Shown here: positions 25,510 through 35,600 of the stretch, in pieces | Numbering within the stretch: the stretch's first letter is position 1 | How the letters are laid out: each line of letters begins with the position of its first letter | NCBI GenBank assembly: GCA_037201625.1 | Contig: JBBCGR010000004.1 | Span: 434,001 to 498,000 of the forward strand | Length of the DNA: 64,000 nucleotides | Reading direction: 5' to 3' | DNA from: JAMXLO01 sp037201625 | Lineage (GTDB): Bacteria > Pseudomonadota > Alphaproteobacteria > Acetobacterales > Acetobacteraceae | Translations under genes and position numbers: made by a program | Notes under the pieces: model-generated | What the model was told of the DNA's origin: nothing | The model's database searches: none | The model's input: the letters and a program-made list of their open reading frames with translations, nothing else

Positions 25510-26856
25510 ATGTCTGACCGCTCCAACCTGTTCGGGGAGCTTCGCCGGATGGCGCGCACCTCGGGTGCCGTGGGCGGCATCGCGGCGCGGGTCGCGGGTG
25601 AGCGCGTGTTCGGCATCAAGACCGACCGCGCAGCGCATGCCGGTGATCTCCGTACCATCCTGGGTGGCCTCAAGGGGCCGCTGATGAAGGTGGCGCAGTT
25701 CCTCTCGACGGTGCCGGACGCGCTGCCGGCGGAATACGCCGCGGAACTCGCGCACCTGCAGGCGAATGCGCCGCCGATGGGCTGGAACTTCGTCCGCCGG
25801 CGCATGGCGAGCGAACTCGGCGCGGACTGGCAGGGGAAGTTCGCGAGCTTCGGCCACGAGGCTTCGGCCGCGGCCAGCCTGGGGCAGGTGCATCGTGCCC
25901 GCCTGCACGACGGCACCGAGGTGGCGTGCAAGTTGCAATATCCCGACATGGCCAGCACGGTTGAGGCCGATCTGCGCCAGTTGCGCCTGGCGATGGCGAT
26001 CTACCACCGCATGGACAACGCCATCCAGCACGAGGAGGTCTACAAGGAACTCCGCGAACGCCTGCGCGAGGAACTCGACTACGAGCGCGAGGCCTCGCAG
26101 ATGCGGCTCTACGGCATGATGCTGCACGACGACCCGCGCGTGCACGTTCCGGTGCCGATCGCCGGATTTTGCACCAAGCGGCTGCTGACGATGACCTGGC
26201 TGGACGGGCGGCCGCTGATGCAGCGGCTGGCCGAGGATCCGCCTCAGGAGGAGCGCAACCGCATGGCGGAGGCGCTGTTCCATGCCTGGTACGTGCCGTT
26301 CTACCGTTTCGGCGTGATCCACGGCGATCCGCATCTGGGCAACTACCAGGTGCGGCCGGATGCCTCGGTGAACCTGCTGGATTTCGGCGCGATCCGCGTC
26401 TTCGGGGCATCGTTCGTGCGCGGCGTGATCGACCTCTATGAGGCCGTGCGCGACCATGACGACGCCAAGGCGCACCATGCCTATACGACCTGGGGCTTCA
26501 CCGATCTGTCCAAGGAGAAGATGGCGGCGCTCAATCTGTGGGCACGGTTCCTCTACGAGCCGCTGTGCGACGACCGGGTGCGGCGCATCCAGGAGACCGA
26601 CGATTCCCACTTCGGACGGGAGGTGGCCGAACGCGTCCACGCGGGCCTGAAGCGGACCGGCGGCGTGAAACCGCCCCGCGAGTTCGTGCTGATGGATCGC
26701 TCGGCGATCGGTCTCGGCGGCGTCTTCCTGCGGCTGAAGGCGGAGCTGAACTGGAGCCGGATGTTCCACGCGCTGATCGCCGATTTCAACGAGGAGGCCC
26801 TGGCGCAACGGCAGGCGGCCGCCCTGGCGCAGGCCGGCGTCCCGCCTGCGGCATGA
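25510..26856 (+). CDS. ABC1/AarF/UbiB-type atypical kinase
   Basis: A 448-residue member of the ABC1 kinase-like family. It shows GPLMKVAQFLST in place of the usual KxGQ motif (Gly changed to Ala), AAASLGQVHRARL, the VACKLQYP lysine, and catalytic/metal motifs HGDPHLGNYQ and LLDFGAIR. Family members act on ubiquinone biosynthesis or lipid homeostasis. No membrane segments at the C-terminus, unlike E. coli UbiB, so it is closer to the soluble AarF-like proteins. It is downstream of pepF on the same strand. Confidence 0.85.
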   Translation: MSDRSNLFGELRRMARTSGAVGGIAARVAGERVFGIKTDRAAHAGDLRTILGGLKGPLMKVAQFLSTVPDALPAEYAAELAHLQANAPPMGWNFVRRRMASELGADWQGKFASFGHEASAAASLGQVHRARLHDGTEVACKLQYPDMASTVEADLRQLRLAMAIYHRMDNAIQHEEVYKELRERLREELDYEREASQMRLYGMMLHDDPRVHVPVPIAGFCTKRLLTMTWLDGRPLMQRLAEDPPQEERNRMAEALFHAWYVPFYRFGVIHGDPHLGNYQVRPDASVNLLDFGAIRVFGASFVRGVIDLYEAVRDHDDAKAHHAYTTWGFTDLSKEKMAALNLWARFLYEPLCDDRVRRIQETDDSHFGREVAERVHAGLKRTGGVKPPREFVLMDRSAIGLGGVFLRLKAELNWSRMFHALIADFNEEALAQRQAAALAQAGVPPAA

Positions 26857-26940
26857 CCGCGCGCCATCGTCCGGACAGGCTCGGTTGGCCTGGCGGGCGC
26901 TGAGGCCGCATCGTCGTCCGCTTCAGTCGGCCGCTTCGTC

Positions 26941-29175
26941 TCAGTCGTCCAGCACGGCGCGCACGCAGCGCAGCAGGTCCTCCTTGCGGTACGGCTTGCG
27001 GAGGATGCGCAGGCCCTGCGCCTCGACGTCGTCGTCGGCGTCCGAGAAGCCCGTCGTCAGCAATGTCCGCAGCCCGGGACGATGCTGCACCGCGACGCGT
27101 GCCAGTTCCCGGCCATTCATCCCGCCCGGCATGACGATGTCGGTGATCAGGAGATCGATCGGGGAGTCGCCCGTGATCGTCGCGAGCGCATGGCGCGCGT
27201 CGCTCGCCTGCAGCACGCAATAGCCGGCGGAGGCAAGCTGGCGCGCCAGGATCTGCCGCAGCCCGGTGCTGTCCTCCACCGCGAGGATCGTCTCGTTCTG
27301 GCCGGGTCGCGGCGGCGATGCATCGGCGTCGAGGGCCGCGACCGCGGTGTCCGGCGCGGGCGGCAGGTAGAGCCGGAACGTCGTCCCTTCGCCGATCTCG
27401 CTGTAGGCGGTGACGTGGCCACCCGACTGCTTCATGAAACCGAACACCATCGACAGGCCGAGCCCGGTGCCCCGGCCGGGTTCCTTGGTGGTGAAGAACG
27501 GCTCGAAGATGCGTGCCAGGACGGCCGGCGTCATGCCGCTGCCCTTGTCGCTGATCTCGACCAGCACATAGTTGCCCGGCACCACCTCCGCGTGGGCGGC
27601 AGCGTAGTCCTCGTCCAGGCTGGTATTGCGCGTTGCGATGACCAGCCGTCCGCCGTCCGGCATGGCATCGCGGGCGTTCGTGGCCAGGTTGGTGATCGCC
27701 GCCTCGAACTGCACCCGGTCCACCAGCACCAGGCGGACATCGGCCGCAAGCTGCAGTTCGATGGCGACCGCCTCGCCCAGGGTCCGCCGCAGCAGCCGCA
27801 CGAAGGTGCGGATCACCTCGTTGATGTCGTGGCGCTCCGGTGCGAGCGGCTGGCGCCGGGCGAACGCCAGCATCTGGCGCGTGAGCTCCGCACCCCGCAA
27901 TGCGGCCTCCACGGCACCGCCGGTGAGTTCGTTCACTTCCGGGTCGCCGTTCAGGTGCTCGCCCAGCATGTCGAGGTTGCCGATGATGATCGCCAGGAGG
28001 TTGTTGAAGTCGTGCGCCAGGCCGCCGGTGAGCTGGCCCACGGCCTCCATCTTCTGGGATTGGATCAGTTGCTGCTCGATCCTGCGCCGGCTGGCGATTT
28101 CCGAGCGCAGCGCGGCGGCGTTGCGTTGCTGGCGCGCGGTCTGGGCCCGCAGGCGTTCCGCCTCGCCCAGCATCGAGGAGGCCACGTCATTGACCTCGCG
28201 CAGCCAGGTGGCCGGCGGCCGCCCGATGTGCTCGCCGCTTCCCAGCGCGGCGGCCAGGCGGGACAGGCTCACGACGGGGCGCGCGATGGCGCGGCCGACC
28301 AGCCAGGCGATCAGCCCGGCCAGCACCAGCGTGCCGCTGCCGAGGGCCAGGAGCCGCACCAGGGATTGCTGGACCGGTTCGAACAGGACCTGCCGCGGGA
28401 TCGAGACCGCCAGCGTCCACCCAATCGGCTTGATCCGGCTGAACGCGACATAGACGGGCACGCCGGCGCGGGACTGGGACGCGAACGACCCTTCGTCGCC
28501 CGCGGCAATGCCGCTCAGGAACGCGGCGGGCGCCTTCAGGCCGATCACCTGCTCCGGCTCGCGCGTGCGATAGATGATGGTTCCCTGCTGATCGACCAGT
28601 CCCACGACCTGTTCGGAGGGGACGAGCTGCGCCTGCATGACCGCGGCGATCACGGACGAGATCTCCAGGCTGAGCAGGTACGCAACGGCATCGCCGTTCA
28701 TCACCGGCAGGACGATGCTGACGACCCGCCGGTCGGTCAGAGGATCGCGCGTCAGGCCGGTGATCGCCGGCGTGTCCCCATCGGGGAGCCGGACGCTGTC
28801 GGCGGGATCGGACGGCAGCGGCGTGCCGAATGTCACCGCGGTGTTGACGACCTGCTGGCCGTTCGGCTCGCGCAGGACCGCCGTGAGCTTCTGCCGGCGC
28901 AGCAGTTCGCTTGCCTGGTCGTGGAACGTCGCCAGGTCGCCGCTCTGCAGGGCACGCGAGTTCGCCAGCGCCAGCGCGAGGGCCTGCAGGGTGCCGAGCT
29001 GGCGGGACAGATCGTCGGCCGCACCGCTGGCCGTGTTGTGGATCGTCTCCGCGATCAGCTTCTGCTGATCCTTGGCGGCCTGGTCGACAAGCAGCGCACA
29101 GAACAGGAGGAACGGCACGACGGTGCCGAGTACCAGAATCGTGACATAGCCATGGATCGAGCATGTGACCCGCAT
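26941..29175 (-). CDS. Hybrid sensor histidine kinase with Cache-type sensor and C-terminal receiver
   Basis: A membrane-bound hybrid kinase of 744 residues from ATG 29175; an in-frame upstream TTG would add 33 residues but puts a polar stretch before the first membrane segment. It has an N-terminal membrane segment (VTILVLGTVVPFLLFCALL), a periplasmic Cache-like domain of about 240 residues, a second membrane segment (ALGSGTLVLAGLIAWLVG), a HAMP-like linker and a coiled coil. The H-box is GGLAHDFNNLL (His near 388), followed by N/G boxes (DKGSGM; GTGLGLSMVFGF) and a receiver with LLITDIVMPGG (Asp near 679). The ligand is unknown. No partner regulator is adjacent. Confidence 0.88.
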   Translation of the reverse strand: MRVTCSIHGYVTILVLGTVVPFLLFCALLVDQAAKDQQKLIAETIHNTASGAADDLSRQLGTLQALALALANSRALQSGDLATFHDQASELLRRQKLTAVLREPNGQQVVNTAVTFGTPLPSDPADSVRLPDGDTPAITGLTRDPLTDRRVVSIVLPVMNGDAVAYLLSLEISSVIAAVMQAQLVPSEQVVGLVDQQGTIIYRTREPEQVIGLKAPAAFLSGIAAGDEGSFASQSRAGVPVYVAFSRIKPIGWTLAVSIPRQVLFEPVQQSLVRLLALGSGTLVLAGLIAWLVGRAIARPVVSLSRLAAALGSGEHIGRPPATWLREVNDVASSMLGEAERLRAQTARQQRNAAALRSEIASRRRIEQQLIQSQKMEAVGQLTGGLAHDFNNLLAIIIGNLDMLGEHLNGDPEVNELTGGAVEAALRGAELTRQMLAFARRQPLAPERHDINEVIRTFVRLLRRTLGEAVAIELQLAADVRLVLVDRVQFEAAITNLATNARDAMPDGGRLVIATRNTSLDEDYAAAHAEVVPGNYVLVEISDKGSGMTPAVLARIFEPFFTTKEPGRGTGLGLSMVFGFMKQSGGHVTAYSEIGEGTTFRLYLPPAPDTAVAALDADASPPRPGQNETILAVEDSTGLRQILARQLASAGYCVLQASDARHALATITGDSPIDLLITDIVMPGGMNGRELARVAVQHRPGLRTLLTTGFSDADDDVEAQGLRILRKPYRKEDLLRCVRAVLDD

Positions 29176-29422
29176 AGGCGCAACGACACGGCAAACGGTT
29201 AAAGTCCTGTGAATCGAGGTTCGAGCGGAATCGAGCTTCGTCGCCCTTGGCTGCCGCGTTGACCACTCGTTCATCGCGCGCTGTCAGGATTGGCGTGATG
29301 GCCGTTCCCCTTGCACCACCCAACCCCTTCGCGCATCTTGCCGCGCAACTGGGGTTGTGCCCGCTTCTCCTACCCGAGCCCGGTTCCTCCTTCCGGGGTA
29401 TCGAACGTGAAGGATTGATTGG

Positions 29423-30562
29423 ATGCGCCTTGCGGTGCTGAAGGAACGCCGCGCGTTCGAGACGCGGGTCGCGGCGACGCCTGATACGGTGAAGCGTCTG
29501 GTCGGCCTGGGTCTCACCGTCGCGGTCGAGGCTGCGGCTGGCGCGCAGGCCGCCATTCCCGATGCCGAGTTCGCGGCCGCCGGCGCGGAGATCGCTCCCG
29601 ACGCCGCGGCGGCGCTGGGCAGTGCGGGCGTGGTGTTCTCCGTGCAGATGCCGCTGCCTGAGCAGCTCGCGCTGATCCCGCGCGGCGCCTTGCTGATCTG
29701 CATCGCCAATGCGTTCGCCGATCCCACCACGGTCGCGGCACTCGCCGATGCCGGCATCGACTGTGCCGCGATGGAGCTCTTGCCGCGCATCACGCGGGCC
29801 CAGTCGATGGACGTGCTGTCGAGCCAGGCGAACCTCGCCGGCTACCGTGCTGTGATTGAAGCAGCCGGCGCGTTCCAGCGCGGCTTTCCCATGATGATGA
29901 CCGCTGCCGGGACGGTGCCGCCGGCCAGGCTGTTCGTCATCGGCGCCGGTGTCGCAGGCCTCCAGGCGATCGCGACCGGGCGCAGACTCGGCGGCATCGT
30001 GTCCGCCACCGACGTGCGTCCCGCGGCCAAGGAGGAGATCAAGTCGCTCGGTGCCAGCTTCGTCGGCGTCGAGGACCAGGAGACGGCCGGCCAGACCGGC
30101 GCCTATGCCCGTGAGATGAGCGAGGCGTTCCGGCAGAAGCAGGCCGAGTTGATGGCCGTCACCGTCGCCAAGAACGACCTGGTCATCTGCACCGCGCTGG
30201 TGATGGGCCGCCGCGCGCCGGTCATCGTCACCGAGGCGATGGTGCAGTCGATGCGTCCGGGCAGCGTGATCGTGGACCTCGCCTCCGACGCCGGCGGCAA
30301 CTGTGCCGCAACGGTGCCGGGCGAACGGATCGTCACGCCGAACGGGGTGACCGTGCTGGGCTACCACAACTGGCCGGGCCGCATCCCGGTCGCGGCCTCC
30401 GCGCTCTACGCGCGCAACCTGCTCACCTTCCTCACCACGTTCTGGGACAAGGACGCACAGGCGCCGAAGCTGCCCGACAACGATGACATCGTGAAGGGTG
30501 TGATGCTGACGCGTGGCGGCGCGGTGGTGCACCCGCAGTTCCTTCCCTCGCAGGCCGCCTAG
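29423..30562 (+). CDS. pntAA: NAD(P) transhydrogenase subunit alpha, part 1 (NAD-binding)
   Basis: A 379-residue NAD(H)-binding domain I subunit of proton-translocating transhydrogenase. MRLAVLKERRAFETRVAATP begins the protein; the Rossmann motif VIGAGVAGLQAIA, ATDVRPAAKEEIKSLGASFV and VDLASDAGGNC are typical. It carries hydride between NADH and NADP+ with PntB at the inner face of the membrane. It heads the pntAA-pntAB-pntB operon with 17- and 9-base gaps. The alpha subunit is split in two, as in Rhodospirillum and other alphaproteobacteria. Confidence 0.96.
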   Translation: MRLAVLKERRAFETRVAATPDTVKRLVGLGLTVAVEAAAGAQAAIPDAEFAAAGAEIAPDAAAALGSAGVVFSVQMPLPEQLALIPRGALLICIANAFADPTTVAALADAGIDCAAMELLPRITRAQSMDVLSSQANLAGYRAVIEAAGAFQRGFPMMMTAAGTVPPARLFVIGAGVAGLQAIATGRRLGGIVSATDVRPAAKEEIKSLGASFVGVEDQETAGQTGAYAREMSEAFRQKQAELMAVTVAKNDLVICTALVMGRRAPVIVTEAMVQSMRPGSVIVDLASDAGGNCAATVPGERIVTPNGVTVLGYHNWPGRIPVAASALYARNLLTFLTTFWDKDAQAPKLPDNDDIVKGVMLTRGGAVVHPQFLPSQAA

Positions 30563-30579
30563 GCTCGGAGAAGACCGGC

Positions 30580-30972
30580 ATGAACCCGACCCAGTTGGCT
30601 GACGAGGCTGATCGGCTCGCGCAGCGCGCCAGCGAACTCGCCGCGCACGCCCACGCATGGGCAGTGAGCAGCAGCGGCGTGGTGGCCGAGGCGGAGCCGT
30701 TCGTATTCCTGCTGGCGATCTTCCTGATGGCCTGCTTCGTTGGCTACTACGTGGTGTGGAACGTCACGCCGGCACTGCACTCGCCGCTGATGGCGGTGAC
30801 CAACGCGATCTCCTCAGTGATCGTCGTTGGCGCGATGCTGGCAACCGGGCTTGCGACCAGCGGCTGGGCCATGGCGTTCGGTTTCCTGGCCGTGATCCTG
30901 GCCAGCGTGAACATCTTCGGCGGCTTCTTCGTGACGCAGCGCATGCTGTCGATGTTCAAGCGACGGCAATAG
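30580..30972 (+). CDS. pntAB: NAD(P) transhydrogenase subunit alpha, part 2 (membrane)
   Basis: A 130-residue membrane subunit. Three to four hydrophobic segments are visible (FVFLLAIFLMACFVGYYVVW, then AISSVIVVGAMLATGLA, and MAFGFLAVILASVNIFGGFF) after a soluble N-terminus of about 45 residues. It forms part of the proton channel of transhydrogenase. Length is slightly greater than common PntAB proteins because of the Ala-rich N-terminus. Confidence 0.95.
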   Translation: MNPTQLADEADRLAQRASELAAHAHAWAVSSSGVVAEAEPFVFLLAIFLMACFVGYYVVWNVTPALHSPLMAVTNAISSVIVVGAMLATGLATSGWAMAFGFLAVILASVNIFGGFFVTQRMLSMFKRRQ

Positions 30973-30981
30973 GGGTAGGCG

Positions 30982-32388
30982 ATGTCCACCAACCTGACCG
31001 CGCTCGCCTACCTGATCGCTGCCGTGCTGTTCATTCTGGCGCTGCGCGGGCTGTCGTCGCCGGTGACGTCGCGGCAGGGCAATCGGTTCGGCATGATCGG
31101 CATGGCCGTCGCCGTGGTGGCCACGCTGGCCCATCACGGCATGGGCGGCTGGGGCTACGTGCTGATCCTGTTCGGCATCATCATCGGCGGCGCGATCGGC
31201 ACGTTCGTCGCTTTGCGTATCCAGATGACCGCGCTGCCGCAGCTTGTCGCGGCGTTCCATTCGCTGGTGGGCCTCGCCGCGGTGTTCGTGGCCGCGGCGG
31301 CGATGAACGCGCCCGAGGCGTTCGGCATCGGCACGACCGGCCACATCCACGCGCAGAGCCTGATCGAGATGTCGCTCGGGCTGGCAATCGGCGCCGTCAC
31401 CTTCTCCGGCTCGCTGATCGCGTTTGCCAAGCTGCAGGCGCTCATGAGCGGCGCGCCGATCATGTTTCCGGGTCAGCACAAGCTGAACCTGGGACTCGGC
31501 ATCCTGCTGGTGCTGCTGATCGTGCTGTTCGTGGCGACCGGCAGCCAGGTGGTGTTCTGGCTGATCGCCTTGCTGGCGCTGGCGCTGGGTTTCCTGATCA
31601 TCATCCCGATCGGCGGCGCCGACATGCCCGTGGTCGTGTCGATGCTGAACAGCTACTCGGGCTGGGCGGCGGCGGGCATCGGCTTCACCATCCAGAACCT
31701 GGCGCTGATCATTACCGGTTCGCTGGTGGGCGCGTCGGGCGCGATCCTGTCCTACATCATGTGCAAGGGGATGAACCGCAGCATCATCAATGTGCTGCTG
31801 GGCGGATTTGGTACCGAGGGTGGGGCGGCGGCGGCCAGTGGCGGGGCGGCGGCGGATCGCACCGTCAAGAGCGGCAACGCGGAAGATGCGGCGTTCATCA
31901 TGAAGAACGCCTCCAAGGTCATCGTGGTGCCCGGCTACGGCATGGCGGTCGCGCAGGCTCAGCATGCCCTGCGCGAGATGGCCGACACGCTGAAGAAGGA
32001 GGGGGTGGAGGTGAAATACGCCATCCATCCGGTGGCCGGCCGCATGCCCGGCCACATGAACGTGCTGCTGGCCGAAGCCAACGTGCCGTACGACGAGGTG
32101 TTCGAACTCGAGGAGATTAACAACGAGTTCTCCACCGCGGACGTCGCCTATGTCATCGGTGCCAACGACGTGACCAACCCGGCGGCGAAGACGGATCCGT
32201 CATCGGCCATCTACGGCATGCCGATCCTGGATGTGGAGAAGGCGGGCACCGTGCTGTTCGTGAAGCGCTCGATGGCGTCGGGCTATGCGGGCGTGGACAA
32301 CGAGTTGTTCTTCCGACCGAACACGATGATGCTGTTCGGCGACGCGAAGAAGATGACCGAAGAGATCGTGCAGGCGCTGAACCGCTGA
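30982..32388 (+). CDS. pntB: NAD(P) transhydrogenase subunit beta
   Basis: A 468-residue subunit with about eight to nine membrane segments (residues 5-270) followed by the NADP(H)-binding domain III. Typical motifs are IVVPGYGMAVAQAQHALRE, HPVAGRMPGHMNVLLAEANV, VIGANDVTNPAA and RSMASGYAGVDNELFF. A Gly/Ala-rich linker (TEGGAAAASGGAAADR) joins the two parts. The complex uses the proton gradient to make NADPH from NADH. Downstream lie nifJ and a GltD-like oxidoreductase, so several redox carriers are balanced in one region. Confidence 0.96.
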   Translation: MSTNLTALAYLIAAVLFILALRGLSSPVTSRQGNRFGMIGMAVAVVATLAHHGMGGWGYVLILFGIIIGGAIGTFVALRIQMTALPQLVAAFHSLVGLAAVFVAAAAMNAPEAFGIGTTGHIHAQSLIEMSLGLAIGAVTFSGSLIAFAKLQALMSGAPIMFPGQHKLNLGLGILLVLLIVLFVATGSQVVFWLIALLALALGFLIIIPIGGADMPVVVSMLNSYSGWAAAGIGFTIQNLALIITGSLVGASGAILSYIMCKGMNRSIINVLLGGFGTEGGAAAASGGAAADRTVKSGNAEDAAFIMKNASKVIVVPGYGMAVAQAQHALREMADTLKKEGVEVKYAIHPVAGRMPGHMNVLLAEANVPYDEVFELEEINNEFSTADVAYVIGANDVTNPAAKTDPSSAIYGMPILDVEKAGTVLFVKRSMASGYAGVDNELFFRPNTMMLFGDAKKMTEEIVQALNR

Positions 32389-32677
32389 CGCCGGAGGCTC
32401 TCGTCGAGCCGTAGCGCGGCTCCACGCGATTTGGCTTCGGTGCTCTGTGCAGCTTCGGCTCCGGTACACAGCCTCGGTGCTATCCAGCCTCTTGGGGTCC
32501 GGCCACCCGACCCAGCCTCGGCGCTATCCGGGCTCTCAGGCTTCGCCTGACCCAGTTTCCAGGCTACCCGGCCTCCGGTCTACCGAGCCCCTGCGCGCTC
32601 CGGCCCTCGCCCTTTCGAGCGGCGCGGAAGGCCGGCGGATGACCAGAGGACGCTTCGCGGCGCAGGCGCGTGAACCG
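32389..32677. other. Intergenic region between convergent pntB and nifJ
   Basis: A 289-base non-coding gap. It contains a 17-base direct near-repeat, CAGCCTCGGTGCTATCC (32469-32485) and CAGCCTCGGCGCTATCC (32513-32529), one mismatch, and many GCTTCGGC-type short motifs. No T-tract terminator was found. No convincing gene is seen. Confidence 0.5.
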
Positions 32678-35600
32678 TTACGCCGGCTCCGCCGGGGCGC
32701 GCTCGCCGGCCAGCGCGGCAATGCCGGTGTTACGCAGCCCCACCGGCTGGAAGCGCGACGCCGACCACCCCGCCATCTCCTCGTAGCTGCGATACTTCTC
32801 CTCCAGCGCCGTCTGGGCGGCCTCCATGAGGCTTGCCGCCTCCTCCGGCCGCGACTGCGCCAGAGCCCGGTAGCGGGTCTCGTTGTAGGCATAATCGCGG
32901 AACTTCACCGTCGGGCGCGGACTGTCCAGTTCGAACGGATTGCGGCCGATGTCGCGCAGCGCCGGGTTGTAGCGGAACAGCGGCCAATAGCCGCAGGCGA
33001 CCGCGAGGTCCTGCTGGCGCATCCCGTGCTGCATGTCGATGCCGTGCGCGATGCAGTGGCAATAGGCCAGGATCAGCGACGGTCCGGGGTAGGCCTCCGC
33101 CTCGCGGAACGCCTGGAGGGTCTGTTGCGGGTTGCCGCCCATCGCGACCTGCGCCACGTAGATGTTGCCGTAGGCGATCGCCTGCAGCGCGAGGTCCTTG
33201 CGCGCCACCCGCTTGCCGGCGGAGGCGAACTTGGCGATCGCCCCGAGCGGCGTCGCCTTGGAGGCCTGGCCGCCGGTGTTCGAATAGACCTCGGTGTCCA
33301 GCACCAGCACGTTCAGGTCCCGTGCGCTGGCGAGCACGTGATCCAGCCCGCCATAGCCGATGTCGTACGCCCAGCCGTCGCCGCCGACGATCCAGATGCT
33401 GCGGCGAACCAGATGCTCCACCACCGACAGCAGGTCTGCGACACGCGGGTCGTCGAGGGTCTTCAGGCGTCGCACCAGTTCATCGACCCTCTGGCGCTGC
33501 GCGCGGATCTCGGATTCCTGTACCTGCCGGGCGGCCAGCGTGGCATCGACGAGGTCCTGGCCCAGCAGCGGAGCCATCTCCCGAACCATGGATGCGGCCA
33601 TTCCAAAGTGCTTGTCGGCGGCCAGCCGATAGCCGAGCCCGAACTCCGCATTGTCCTCGAACAGCGAGTTCGACCAGGCCGGACCGCGGCCCTCCCGGTT
33701 CGTGGACCAGGGTGTCACGGGCAGGTTGCCGCCGTAGATCGACGAGCAGCCGGTGGCGTTGGCGATCTGCAGCCGGTCGCCAAACAACTGCGACAGGAGC
33801 TTCAGGTATGGCGTTTCGCCGCATCCGGCGCAGGCCCCGGAATAGAGGAATAGCGGCTCCAGGAATTGCACCCCACGCACGTTGGCGAAATCGACACGGG
33901 AGCGATCATTGACCGGCAGACTGGCGAAGAACGCATTGTCGGCATGCGCCGCCTCGAGCAGCGGCCCCTTGTCCTGCATCACCAGCGATTTCTGCGGCAG
34001 GACCGGACAGGCCTCCACGCACAGCCCGCAGCCGGTGCAATCCTCGATGGCGAAGTCGAGAGCGAACCGCACGTCGGGAAAACCGCGGACGTTGATCGGC
34101 GCCGAGAGGAAGCTGGCGGGCGCATCGGCCAGCCGCGCCTGGTCGAGGTATCGCGCCTGGATGACGCCGTGCGGGCAGACGATGCTGCACTGGCCACACT
34201 GGACGCAGGTGCCGGTGTCCCACACGGGCACGAGGTCCGCGATATTGCGCTTCTCCCAGATCGAGGTGCCGGACGGCCAGGTGCCGTCCACCGGCAGGAG
34301 GCTGACCGGAAGTTCGTCGCCGCGGCCTTCCAGCATCGCGGCGGTCACCTCGCGCACGAAGCGCGGCGCATGGGCCGGCACCAGCGGCACGCGTTCTTCG
34401 CAGCTCGTGGCAGTCTCCGGGATCTCGATCTCGAACAGCCGGGCGAGCGTGTCATCGACCGCCCGGAAATTCGCCGCCACGACATCCTCGCCCTTGCTGC
34501 CGTAGCTCTTGCGGATCGCCTGCTTGATATGCTCGATCGCCGTGTCGCGCGGCAGCACCCCCGACAGGGCAAAGAAGCAGGTCTGCAAGACCGTATTGGT
34601 GCGGCCCCGCAGTCCCACCTCCTGCGCGACCGCCGAGGCATCGATCACGAACAGCCTCAGGCCCAGTTCGATGATGCGCTCCTGCATGGCGCGCGGCAGA
34701 TGGTGCCATATCGCGTCCGGACCGTAGGGCGCGTTCAGCAGCAGCGTGGCTCCCGGGGCGGCGAGGCGCAGCACGTCCTGGCGCGCGACGAACTGGAACT
34801 GGTGGCAGCCGACGAAGCTGGCCTGCTGGATCAGGTACGGGGCGTGGATCGGCCGCGGCCCGAAGCGCAGATGGGAGACCGTCTGAGCGCCCGATTTGTG
34901 CGAGTCGTAGACGAAATAACCTTGCGCGTGCAGGCCGGCGTCTTCCGCGATGATCTTGACGCTGTTCTTGTTGGCGCCAACGGTGCCATCGGCGCCGAGA
35001 CCGTAGAACACCGCCTGTACCAGGTCGTGCGGCTCGATGCGGAAGCGGTCATCCGGCGTCAGGCTGGTGTGCGAGACATCGTCGATGATGCCGACGGTGA
35101 AGCTGTTGCGGGGTTCGGGCTTGCGCAACTCGTCGAATACCGACTTGGCCATCGCCGGATTGAAGTCCTTCGAGGACAGTCCGTAGCGCCCGCCGATCAC
35201 CCTGGGCATGCTGCGCAGCCGCTGCGACGCGACCGCCTGCGCCAGTGTGTGGACCACATCGAGGTACAGCGGCTCGCCAGGCGCCCCCGGCTCCTTCGTC
35301 TGCTCCAGAACGGCGACCGCCACCACGCCGCGGGGCAGGGCGGCGATGAACGCATCGGCTGCGAATGGCCGGTAGAGGCGCACCTGCAGCACACCGACAC
35401 GCTCGCCCAGGTCGTTGAGCGCGGCCGCGGTTGCCGCCGCGGTCTCGGTGCCCGACCCCATCATTACGACGACACGCTCGGCATCCGGCGCGCCATGGTA
35501 GTCGAACAGGTGATACTGCCGGCCCGTCAGCCCGGCGAAGCGGTCCATCTGCTCCTGCACGATGGCCGGCACGCGGGCGTAGAAGGGATTGGCCGTCTCG

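Noticed and set aside
23593..26808. Long minus-strand open frame of about 1070 codons
   Set aside because: It is antisense to pepF and the ABC1-type kinase, both clearly coding; composition is that of a high-GC shadow frame.
28187..30658. Long minus-strand open frame over the histidine kinase and pntAA
   Set aside because: It crosses two real genes in other frames and shows no family pattern.
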